Shown piece after piece: positions 1-9,723 of a stretch of DNA of 64,000 nt; within the stretch, counting starts at the first letter, position 1, and the number at the start of each line of letters is the position of its first letter. The DNA is from Diadophis punctatus similis (taxonomy: Eukaryota > Chordata > Lepidosauria > Squamata > Dipsadidae). The position numbers and the translations under genes were made by a program. The notes beneath the pieces were generated by a model. That model saw only the letters and a program-made list of their open reading frames with translations. It had not been told where the DNA came from and did not search any database. The stretch lies in assembly GCA_023053685.1 (NCBI GenBank), contig JALIGW010000010.1, positions 12,508,919-12,572,918 on the forward strand. The letters run 5' to 3'.

Positions 1-106
1 AAAGTCTTACTGTGTTGGGCATGTGTGATGTAAATACATATTGAGATTATCTTAATGCAAGTTTCCACTACATCTCGTACAAAAAGAATCTAAAAGTATT
101 TGAAGG
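1..106. other. AT-rich flank, nothing recognised
   Basis: No ORF, repeat family or signal is recognised here. The last four bases (AAGG, 103-106) are the left copy of the target duplication of the solo LTR that follows. Confidence 0.5.
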
Positions 107-711
107 TGTAGGAAGTTAGCACCTACCCCCCTCCTAGAGGAATGAAGTATTTTAGGAAATATTAAAAAGGCAGAATATTATATTTCCCTGGATGAGAAAA
201 TGGAGAAACATGTTTTTAGGCAGGAAACAGACTCACTCTTAGTAGCCCTCACCTTTGTCAATGGACCATCAAGGCCTGAGCCCAGCTCACTCATTCTTCC
301 CACCTTTGTCAATGGGCAGTCTATTCTACATAACAAAGATCTTCTGGAAGAACCATCATAGGAATCCCAAAGCCCTCTAGCCATCTCACCAATGGCACAA
401 ACAAAGGTTACATAGTTAGCTAAGACCCCCGCCCCCTGGGAGTCTGACAGCCAATGGGATACATTTCCTTTTCAGGAACAGGAAACTTAAGGTGGGGCCC
501 AACAGAGAGTATAAAACGCAGGCACTTTCAGCATCTCACCCCTTCTTTTCTTCTTTAAACATCTTCAAGGCATGTGATCCCCCTTTTCCCCAGGACCTCA
601 AACTATGTGGTCCTGCTGTCCACCATTAAACCATTTTTCCAAACACCCTCCATGCTTCCAGTGTCTTTTTTCCCACTTGGAACTGAACCCAGAAGGACAT
701 TTCTTCCAACA
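107..711 (+). mobile_element. Solo LTR of an endogenous retrovirus
   Basis: The element starts TGTAGG and ends CCAACA, and is flanked by a perfect 4-bp duplication AAGG (103-106 and 712-715). A TATAAAA box lies at 510-516, followed about 110 nt later by an ATTAAA poly(A)-like signal (about 626-631), which sets the plus orientation. A second member of the same family lies at 39231-40006; the two share their start, the TATA area and the end. A 4-bp duplication with TG...CA ends fits a class I (gamma-like) retroviral LTR. No internal retroviral sequence is attached, so it is a recombination product. The 68-72 codon ORFs inside are chance. Confidence 0.88.
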
Positions 712-829
712 AAGGCATGGCCATATGCAAGGGATCAAAATGTAAGTTGTAATAAGCTACCTCTAGACGAGATGGACAGCAGACAAATCTAATAACTAAA
801 TAAAATAATGCAAATTAAATATAAACATC

Positions 830-1364
830 TGTTAGGACTGTGTCCAAACAGTTGGGTTGTTAATATATAAACAGGCCACTAATCTATGTTTGTATATACT
901 GTATTTAAGTACTACAACTTTAAATGTATTGCAGTATTCTGATTGGCTGTAGTGTTTCAAGATTGCCATAAGAGGGAGCTAGAGATCGTGGTTTCAGGTT
1001 CGTTCTATCTGCTGATTCATTCGTGATTGACTTTGTGTCTGATATTGAGCTCTGTGTGAAGCTCTGTTACTTTGATAGTATTGAAGTGTTTGTAAGCTGT
1101 AATATCTTTGTTTGATGTTTAAGACAAAGACAGGCTGGTAAGAAGATTATTGTACTTCTTGATATTGACTGACTGAACGTGTATGACCTGGACTGTTTAA
1201 TTGGACTGTGCTATTTATTTAAAATTTTAAACTACTTTATACACTTTAATGAATCTGTTTGTGACTGGATCATTACTCCTATCCACTGGTTACCACGCTG
1301 AAACACCCCGTTTCTACGTGCATGTCCCTGATAACTCAGGGGTCACTCTGCACACTCCTTAACA
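830..1364. mobile_element. Putative solo LTR, family unassigned
   Basis: A 535-bp block begins TGTTAGGA and ends CCTTAACA, an inverted terminal match typical of LTRs. It is flanked by near-identical 5-mers ACATC (825-829) and ACATT (1365-1369). A TATATAAA stretch near 862-869 could be a promoter on the plus strand. A 5-bp duplication suggests Ty1/copia or Ty3/gypsy type. It shares no obvious sequence with the other LTRs in this window, so the family and orientation are inference. Confidence 0.55.
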
Positions 1365-1442
1365 ACATTAATCTTCCATTCTTAATATTATTTAGATAGA
1401 TATAGATGATACAGATATAATTGCATAGGTAATATACACAAA

Positions 1443-1650
1443 GTGCAGGGCTTATATCTAGATTGTTCTCTGCCATCTGTGACTTGGATTCCTGTTGTAC
1501 TGACTTTTGCATGGAGAAAACAGGCTGAAATTAATGTGCAACAAGATGGAGTTGACACCAGTATTATCACTGGACAAGCTTGCAATATATTTGAAAGAAC
1601 TGATTTAGGATTTGAGGATGTTTCTAGACTCATGGCTCATGCTGAAGCAG
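1443..1650 (+). other. Unassigned open frame interrupted by a LINE
   Basis: The plus frame is open from a Met at 1443 for about 70 codons up to the point where the LINE (1657-2780) is inserted, and continues for a few codons after it at 2787. The composition is protein-like and not simple repeat (for example DLGFEDVSRLMAHAEAAT). I do not recognise the family. It could be a fragment of a retroelement protein, a processed-gene remnant or chance. No splice site, promoter or homologous copy is visible in the window. Confidence 0.25.
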
Positions 1651-1656
1651 CAACTA

Positions 1657-2780
1657 TTTATTTATTTATTTATTTTTATTTGTTTGTTTATTTATTTATA
1701 TTTGTCAACAAGTGCAAGGAAACAGGACACATGAAAAAATGGCACAAATAAATGGATATAAAGAAGCAAAACATAGCCATAAACACATAAAATGAGTACA
1801 TACAAATGGGCACAGTAGGACAGGGACGGTAGGCATGTTGGTGTGCTTATGCACGCCCCCTTAGGGACCTCTTAAGAAATGTGTAAGGTCCACGGTAGAC
1901 AGTTTAAGGTAAAAGGTCTGGGGGTTACAGAAACTAACAACAGGATCAGGTAAAGTGTTCCAGACATTTACTACGCTATTGCAGAAGTCATATTGTCTGC
2001 AATCAAGATTAGAGCGGAATACATTTAATTTGTATCTATTGATAGCCCTACTGTTATTGCGGTTGAAATTAAAGTAGTCGTTAACAGGTAGGACATTAAG
2101 GTAGATGATCTTGTGTACTAAGCTTAGGTCAGAACATAGACGGCATAGTTGAAGGTTATCCAGGCCTAAAATTTCAAGTCTACTGGAATAAGGAATGTTA
2201 TTGCGAGCAGAGGAGTTGAGTACTCTTTTTGTAAAATACCTCTGGACCCTCTCTAATTTATTAATGTCCGAAATACAGTGTGGGTTCCAGGCAGGTGAGC
2301 AGTATTCAAGGATAGGTCTGGCAAAGGTTTTGTATGCCCTAGTTAGAAGTATAACGTTAACAGACAGAAAACTTCGTAAAATAAGGTTGACAACTCTTAA
2401 TGCCTTTTTAGCAATGTTGTTACAGTGAGCTCTGGGGCTTAGATCTTTTGAAATTAGTACACCAAGGTCCTTGACAGAGTGTGGGTCATCTTTTAGATCA
2501 TTTCCGTCCAGCTTGTATTTGATGTTCTGATTTTTATTGCCAATGTGCAGGACTGAACATTTGTTAGCAGAGATTTGGAGTTGCCAATTGTTTGACCATT
2601 CAGATACATAATCTAGGTCGTTTTGTAGGGTAGTAGAATTGTCTGTGGTGTTAAATAGTTTTACATCATCGCCAAAGAGGACACAGCTGCTTACAATATG
2701 ATCACAAAGGTCATTTATATACAGGAGAAAGAGTGTTGGTCCTAGAACGCTGCCTTGTAGTCCAACTTCTGCTGGCACTA
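1657..2780 (-). mobile_element. 5'-truncated non-LTR LINE (CR1/L2/Jockey group), RT C-terminal half
   Basis: The minus frame 1861-2780 encodes the second half of a LINE reverse transcriptase. It starts at the QGSVLGPTLF motif, followed by a catalytic-box relic FGDDVK where FADD is expected (so the A is replaced by G), then the thumb region with DLGVLISKDL and a C-terminal PILEYCSPAW block typical of CR1/L2/Jockey LINEs. The 3' end is an A/T tail of TAAA-type units (plus strand 1657-1700). A 6-bp direct repeat CAACTA flanks the copy (1651-1656 and 2781-2786), and the 5' end is truncated as usual for LINEs. It lies between an unassigned sequence and copia-1. Exact clade is uncertain. Confidence 0.8.
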
Positions 2781-2849
2781 CAACTAAAGCTGATGGTGGG
2801 AATATATAACACCAACATTGCAGGCCCAGCATTGGTTGCTATTGGATTA

Positions 2850-5623
2850 TGTTGGTTTATGTTCAATTTAAAATGTTTGTTTGACCTACAAAGGTCTAAG
2901 AATTTGTTGATACGGCCTAATGGTTTCAATTCAAAACTTTTGCTTAGGCTGTCTGAGAACTTCTTGTACCTGTCCTCAGATTTACATATACAGAATGTCA
3001 TCCACATACAACAGAATTGTCTCCTTAATGCCCTGATGGTCTTTAACAAACAAGCATTCATCAGCTGATGATGGTGAAAAGCCCATCTGTTTTACATTTT
3101 TAGTGAGACACTCGTACCATCTTTTATGGGATTGTTTCAAACCATAGAGGCTCTTATTTAACAACCAAACATCGTCTTCCCGATGGCTTACACCCTGAGG
3201 AATCTTTACATACAATTCCTTATCTAATTGGGCATGCAAGTAAGCAGTTTGTATATCAAACTGATATACATTTTCACCCTGTATGGTAGCAATAGTGAGA
3301 GCTGTTTTCACACTCTCAGGGCACACCGTGGGTGAGAAGGTGTCCTCGTAATCGTCGGGAAATCTCTGCGAGAATCCCTACGCTACTAACCTTGCCTTAT
3401 AAATGAAACCTCCATACTCAATAGGCTTCTTTTTAAAGAGCCATCTGGTGCCGATCACCTTCTTATCCTCAGGTAATCTCGTTGGCATGAATACATCTAA
3501 TCTTTTCAAGCTCTCTAACTCAGTATCCATAGCAGCGAGCCATTTTTGTCGTTCTTGATCAGGTAAGGCCAGCACATCCTCATACTTCTGAGGTATAGTT
3601 GAAACTTGGTTAACTAAGGTGATAAAGTCTTCATACCTCCTAGGTTTATTACCTCTGGTAGATCTAACTGGTCTGTCCCTAGGCGCATCATCCACATCAG
3701 AATCATCTGATGGATTATCTTCCTCATGATTTTCGTAGCGTATCTCTATAATTGGGTGCCCTTCCTTCCAGGCTACCCCCATCTTATGTTTTGATATCCC
3801 CTTCAAGGGTACATGGGATGCACGCTCCTCAGAACTAGATATATCCCTATCATCAGATGAATTCTCTGATACATCCTCCGTCTGTCTACTCGAATTACAT
3901 GAAGGGTTCTGAGTGAGAATCTCATTGGCATGGATCTTACTCCAATTAGCCCCTTCATAAAAGGTAGCAGACCTTGATATAACTAATTTCCCATTTGGAT
4001 ACATAAACCTGAATGCCTTGGAGCCTGGCTTATAACCAATGAATCTCAGCTTAACTGAGATTCGGTCCCCCTTTCTCCTAAGCTCCTCTGGGACATGAAC
4101 GTCAGCCATTATCCCGAAAATGTGAAGGTGTGTCAACCTGGGCTTATGGCCATATAGCACCTCGTATGGGGTCTTCTGCACCATGCTAGACCACACTCTG
4201 TTCAAAGTGTAGTTCGCATACATGACCACTTCCGCCCAGTATGTAAAGTTTAGCTCAGCATCCTCTAGGATGCACTGCACCATAGTTTGTAGTACGCCAT
4301 TATGTCATTCCGTGACGCATGGTGCGTAAATGAATTATGCCCTTACTCCTCAACCACTTGGAGAACTGATTTGAATTAAATTCAGTCCCTCTGTCAGTTA
4401 AGATTCTCTTAATCCTGACCTTATACTGGTTCTCAACTAAAATGCAGAATTCTTTAAACTTAGCCAATGTTTGATTTTTAGACACAAGGGAAAAAACGAA
4501 TCCAAACCTACTATGGTCGTCAACTATCATTAGAAAGTACCGTCTCTTGCCAATGGAAGGCATCAACGGGCCTACCAAATCCATGTGGACAAGCTGGAAT
4601 GCGTGCTCGGCGTACCTCTGAGATTTCTTGGGTGCAGGTTTCACTTTTAATTTCGCACTCCTGCAAATTGAACAGTCTAGAAACATGTTACAATCATTGA
4701 TCTTGGTTCCACTTGAATATTCAGTTACCTTTTTCACTATAGGGAAGCTCACATGACCCAACCTACGATGCATTAAGTGGGCACATTCGTTGTGCAACAG
4801 TTCACCTACAGAAATTACATTGGCATTCTCAGACTCCTTATCATTTTGCTTTAAATTAAAAGTTACAGACTTTTTACTATCATTACAAGACTTCCTCTCT
4901 TGAGAGCCTTGATGCTCACCACCCAGTCCTAACTGGGATTTGTCATTACTACCAAATGAGATAGTATAATTGCTAGCACCAGACACCTCAGTACTTGCAT
5001 TGGGGAAATAATAAGGTAAGCCACCAATTTTCAATACTTCCCCAACTACACATTTGTCATTTGTGATTACAGCTGTTCCTCCCGAAAACAGTATCTCTAT
5101 ATTGGGGTTTTCACATATTCTCATTATGCTTAGCAAATTATGGTCTATCTCAGGTACATACAATGCATCATCAATTTCTCCTATCCCAGGAATAAAAACA
5201 TTTCCAATACCAACAACATTTACTTTTTTGCCGTTTGCAACTTTAACCATGGATTTATGCTTCCTCGTATCAATAAACAACCTTCGGTCATTCACTACAT
5301 GGTTGCTAGCACCACTATCTATTAACCATAGTTGCTCATGCTGTCCCCTCGTGAGTTCTGACTCAATAGTTTCAACTATGTTTGCAAAACCATCATTAAA
5401 CCTGAGATCGTCCCTTTTGTCGCCTCTCTTTGGCCATTTACCCCTTCTCTGGTTAGGGACATCTCCACTTGGTTTTCTACCTAGAGTGAATGACCTCCTT
5501 TTACATTTACTACCAGGAGGTGTCCTTAGACATGCTCTAGCATTCATATTTTGTGGGCACTCCCTTCTGTAATGTTCTCTTGAACCGCAGTTGAAACATT
5601 CTCCGATAGCATATGCTCTATCT
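2850..5623 (-). pseudogene. copia-1 pol (zinc knuckle, protease, integrase, RT), broken
   Basis: Reading down from 5623: a CCHC zinc knuckle (C-F-N-C...H....C, about 5565-5610); protease with LIDSGASNHV (about 5300-5325); integrase with an HHCC zinc region ending CSICRSAK and a core with MDLVGP, VDDHSRF and LTDRGTEF; then RT from KWLAAMDTELESLK (about 3550) to LLYVDDILYM (about 2985). Damage seen: near 4300 a frame break and small deletion remove the integrase segment that should hold the third catalytic acidic residue; an in-frame TAG at about 3378 follows KARLVA, where the family has a glutamine; a frameshift comes right after YVDD. Sequence beyond about 2850 is not copia. Confidence 0.88.
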
Positions 5624-5814
5624 CAGTGGTTCCCAAACTTTTTCAGTCCACCGCCCCCTTGGTGCTACAAACTCATCCTCACTGCCCCCCACCCCACCCC
5701 CTCAGGTGGGCATGGCTTAGTGGTCAGGTGACTGGGTGGGCGTGGCCAACTTGTAAAGTGTGGTGAAACTCACTTAACAACGCTCTTGCTAAGCAACCAA
5801 AATGTTAGGCTCAA

Positions 5815-6304
5815 TTGTGGTCATAAGTCTTTCTTTCGTTCTTTCTTTCTTCTCTACCTTCCCCCTTCTTTCTTTCTTTTTCTTTCTGTCTTTCTTCCTA
5901 CAATCTTTCTTTTTCTTTCTTTTTCTTTCTTTCTGTCTGTCTTCCTTCCTACCATCTCTTCTTTCTTTCTTTCTGTCTGTCTTCCTTCCTACCTACCATC
6001 TTTTTCTTTCTGTCTTCCTTCCTTCCTACCATCTTTCTTTCTTCCTCCCTCCCTCCCTCTTTTTCTTTCCTTCTTCCCTTCCCTTCCCTCCCTTCCCTTC
6101 TTTCTTTTTCTGTCTGTCTTCCTTCCTTCCTACCATCTTTCTTCCTTTCTGTCTGTCTTCCTCCCTCCCTCCCTTTCTTTTTCTTTCTTTCCTTTTTCAT
6201 TCCTTCTTCCATCCCTCCTTTCTTTTTCTGTCTGTCCTCCTTCCTTCCTTCCTACCATCTTTCTTCCTTCCTTCCTTCCTTCCTTCCTACCATCTTTATT
6301 TATT

Positions 6305-6384
<80 letters not shown>

Positions 6385-6572
6385 TCCTTTCTTTCCTTTC
6401 TTTCCTTCTTCCCTCCCTCCCTTTCTTTTTCTATCTTCCTTCCTTCCTACCATCTTTCTTTCTTTCTGTGTCTTCCTTCCTCCCTCTTCCTTTCTACCAT
6501 CTTTCTTTCTTTTTCTTTCTTTCCTTCTTCCCTCCCTCCTTTCTTTTTGTCTTCCTTCCTTTCTACCATCGT

Positions 6573-6632
<60 letters not shown>

Positions 6633-6740
6633 TTTCTTTCTTTCTTTCTTTCCTTTCTGTCTTCCTTTCTTCCTCCCTCCCTCCCTCTCTCTTTCTTTCT
6701 TTCCTTTTTCTTTTCTTCTTCCCTCCCTTCCCTTCCCTCC
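5815..6740. repeat. Pyrimidine microsatellite, (CTTT)n/(CCTT)n
   Basis: More than 900 bases almost entirely C and T on the plus strand, with pure (CTTT)n cores at about 6304-6385 and 6573-6650. The long plus-strand Phe/Leu/Ser/Pro frames and minus-strand Lys/Arg/Glu frames across it are repeat artefacts. Mirror-symmetric homopurine/homopyrimidine tracts like this can form triplex DNA. Confidence 0.95.
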
Positions 6741-7147
6741 CGCCAGCCGTGGCCAGGCCGCCGCCGCTCACCCAGGCCGATGGCTTGGTAAGCGTTCTCC
6801 GAGTCGTGCACCAGGTTGCAGAGAGCCATCAAGGCTGGCTGCCGCGTCAGCAGCTCGGGGTGCTGCAGCTCTTCATTGAGCTTGGGGAGGCCTCAGCAGC
6901 CGAAGGCCACAGGCGCCTTGGTGGGGTCGATGTCGGGGGGGGCAGCTGGGCTGAGATCCGCGGGTGCTCCATGCTGGAGGGGAGCCCGCCGAATTGCACA
7001 CACCAGGTTGCTAGGCGACAGGGACACCGGGTGGGAAAGTCCGTGCATGCGCAGGTTCCGCAGCAGGGCCTTCCTACGGGTCTGTGAGCGCTCACCCAAG
7101 CAGCTTCGGGAGTGGTCGGCTTCCCTCGTCGCTGTGCCGCGCTCAGT

Positions 7148-7900
7148 ACCTAGCACTTGTAACTCTGTCGCATTCCACGCTGTTGGGTGCAGGGCAGCCC
7201 ATTCTGAAAGAAAACGTCTCGCGTTTTCTTTCAGAATGGGCTGCCCTGCACACAAGAACGAGGAATGCTAGGGAGCTTCAAGTGCTAGGTAGGCCGTGTG
7301 GTGGGACGCAGTTTGGTGTGACCAGTCGTGCGGGGCAGGGCAGAGCGGAGCGGAGCCTGGGCGGGGGCTGGGCGGGCCGCGAGACAGGCATCATACCTAG
7401 CACTTGTAACTCTGTCACATTCCATGCTCTTTGGTGCAGGGCAGCCCATTCTGAAAGAAAACATCTCGCATTTTCTTTCAGAATGGGCTGCTTTGCACAC
7501 AACACCGAGGAACGCGAGGGAGCTTCAAATGCAAAAGCATGGCGAACCACCTACCGCCCCCCTGGCCCCTCTCACCGCCCCCCTGTCACCTTTCAGAATG
7601 GGCTGCCCTGCACGCAAGAATGAGGAACGCGAGGCAGCTTCAAGTACTAGGTAGGACGCAGTTTGGGGTGACCAGTCGGGCGGGGCGGAGTGGAGCCTAG
7701 GTGGGGGCTGGGCGGGCCGTGAGACGGGCATCATACCTAGCACTTGTAACTCCGTCGCATTCCATGCTCTTCTGTGCAGGGCAGCCCATTCTGAAAGAAA
7801 ACATCTCGCATTTTCTTTCAGAATGGGCTGCTTTGCACACAAGAGCGAGGAACGCGAGGGAGCTTCAAATGCAAAAGCATGGCGAACCACCTACCGCCCC
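7148..7900. repeat. Three tandem units with 29-bp-stem hairpins
   Basis: Units begin with ACCTAGCACTTGTAACTC at 7148, 7395 and 7735. In unit 1 a perfect inverted repeat has arms 7186-7214 and 7222-7250 around a 7-nt loop. Units 2 and 3 carry the same hairpin with a few changes (loop-side A/T and CCC to TTT changes). The units also share a GC-rich spacer (GGCGGGCCG...). This looks like internal amplification within the hAT-like element. Confidence 0.88.
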
Positions 7901-8015
7901 CCTGGCCCCTCTCACCGCCCCCCTGTCACCACTCTTGCCTCTCACCGCCCCCCTAAGGGTTCCCACCGCCCCCTGGGGGGCAGTACCGCCCACTTTGGGA
8001 ACCACTGCTCTATCT

Positions 8016-9664
8016 GAACCATCGGGTCTTCTCAGAGGTTTTTCTTTCTTGTGGAAAGATGTCCTATATTTTTGCAAGTTATCTTCTGCTATTAATTTAC
8101 CAGATAACACTTCTAGAGGTAAATTATTATAATTAACATTATCCAATTGAGATATGAAATTATCCCAGTTAGAATCAAGGGAATTGATTATAACAGTAAT
8201 GAGGTTTTGTTCAGATACTGTTTGCCCCCTCAAAATCAACTCTTCCCTTAATCTGTTTAACTCACATAAATGTTCATTAATATCTACTCCTGCCTTCAAC
8301 CTCACAGAATAAAACTCTCTGTAAATTCTGTTTGTGGCATGGGAGCGCTTAGAATAGAATAACTTATGCAGTTTTGTCCAGACTTCCGTTATAGTCAGGT
8401 TATGTGATATACTGGGATATAAAGCGGGATCAATTGACATCAATAGGATACAAAAGGCCTTATGATGTAAAAGATCGACTTCCAAAGACCAAGGTTTAGG
8501 TGGTGGTCTCAACAATAACAATAAAATGTTCTCTTTCATTAAAATGACTTGAATACTTTTGACCCATTCCTTAAAATTTCCTCCACCCACACGCAAATTC
8601 TTAAAACTAGGAGGGAGAACCTGTACATTATTAAACATAGAAACAGACATTAATTGATGTTCAAGGTGGGGTTCATCCTGGAACGGGCAATAAGGCATTG
8701 GGATGGAAGCACATAACACAGTATCGTCCAGCTGACATGCCGATGATTGTTCCTCAACAACGGGAGGGATCAAAGCCTCACATTGTGCAGATATAGAACT
8801 TATTCTAGTTTGGTTACAAGAGTTCAAAGATCCTCTTTGTCGCTCCTCTCTAGAAAATTTTGGACGTGCTCCTAGGTTCCTGTCTCCAATTGAATCAGTC
8901 TCCGGAATGGTCCTAGATGTCAATGTCGTCACGAATGGGTACGTCCCGCTCGTGGCGTGCGCTGAATTGGTCTCAGGCATCAGGGGTGAATTAGCACGTG
9001 CAGCTACTGTACTTTGAGCCGATGGCACCTGTGAACTATCGCTTAAAATGGTTGTTAGAGTTTCTATCTCATTTGCAACCCTAAGTTCAACACAAGAGTC
9101 TCTCGAACTTTCAGCTAGAGTCACTGTTGCCACTAAAGGGGCTAGAATTTTTATTGCCTGATCTACAATAGTTTGAACAGCAGATGGCGCTGTATCAATT
9201 TGGCCATGCTGGTTTGACAAAGAAGCAGGGACATTCAAAGCAGGCAGCCTATTATCCCTCATCCTCAACTTAGAGTCCGCAATAGGGGTAGCGGAATCCT
9301 CTAGCAACTTGCTAAGATCAGCAATCGGATTTTTACTTGTTGCTGGCAAACCTAGAGCTCGAAAAATTGCCTTCTTAAATTCATCATCCACTTCTGAATT
9401 TATGTTTGAGGCCAAAAGTGGCATTCTTCTGGTCTCTACTCCTTCAGATGATGATGGTTCGCTCACTGCTTTAGGCATTTCAAAATTTGAGGCTTCTGCT
9501 CTAAGACCTATGGCTCCTCTATTTTCTTGCCCAAATAAAGTCTGGGGTTTTTCAGCCAAGACCATTTTGGCCTGAGCCCCAGATGGTCTATCTTGTGATT
9601 CCATACTTCTTACAGCAGCCCGAGTCAAAATCTGTTTTTCTTGCTTTGGTCTAATTGTAGACAT
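8016..9664 (-). pseudogene. copia-1 gag
   Basis: The frame starts at 9664, shortly after the primer binding site, and runs unbroken to the hAT insertion at 8015. The N-terminal 300 residues are hydrophilic and low in recognisable motifs. The C-terminal part holds a copia-type gag domain (UBN2 family) with FKEWVKSIQVIL near residue 365, EVWTKLHKLFYSKRSH near 415 and NSLDSNWDNFISQLDNVNYN near 495. It is cut just before the zinc knuckle, which continues in the same sense at 5623. It serves here as the full-length reference for the deleted gag of copia-2. Confidence 0.85.
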
Positions 9665-9702
9665 TTCAGCTTAGCGCATTACAATGTGAACGAAGGTTCG
9701 CC

Positions 9703-9721
9703 AAACCATCCTCTGCTACCA
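9703..9721 (-). promoter_or_regulatory. Primer binding site for initiator tRNA-Met (copia-1)
   Basis: The plus-strand bases are identical to the last 19 nt, including CCA, of vertebrate initiator tRNA-Met, so the minus strand is its perfect complement. It sits 2 nt inside the 5' LTR end, as required for minus-strand DNA priming. The same site is present in copia-2 and copia-3. Confidence 0.93.
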
Positions 9722-9723
9722 AT

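Larger units (their letters stand above)
5624..8007. mobile_element. Large non-autonomous hAT-like transposon (2384 bp)
   Basis: Both ends carry the terminal inverted repeat CAGTGGTTCCCAAA, and an 8-bp duplication CTCTATCT flanks the element (5616-5623 and 8008-8015). An 8-bp duplication with CAG...CTG termini is the hAT signature. It contains no transposase. Its cargo is a pyrimidine-rich microsatellite block (5815-6740), a GC-rich part (6740-7140), and three diverged tandem units with perfect or near-perfect hairpins (7148-7900). It inserted into copia-1 just upstream of the zinc knuckle; removing it and one duplication copy joins gag to pol. Confidence 0.9.

Noticed and set aside
2850..5623. 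copia-1 pol as a domesticated host gene
   Set aside because: In-frame stop, frameshifts and loss of the integrase third catalytic region and of RNase H fit plain decay.
5786..6879. Long open frames on both strands (up to 433 codons) across 5.8-6.9 kb
   Set aside because: They are translations of a (CTTT)n/(CCTT)n tract and give only Phe/Leu/Ser/Pro or Lys/Arg/Glu-rich peptides.
9703..9721. tRNA-like CCATCCTCTGCTACCA sequence as a tRNA gene fragment
   Set aside because: Position next to an LTR, and recurrence in the other two copia elements, show it is a primer binding site.
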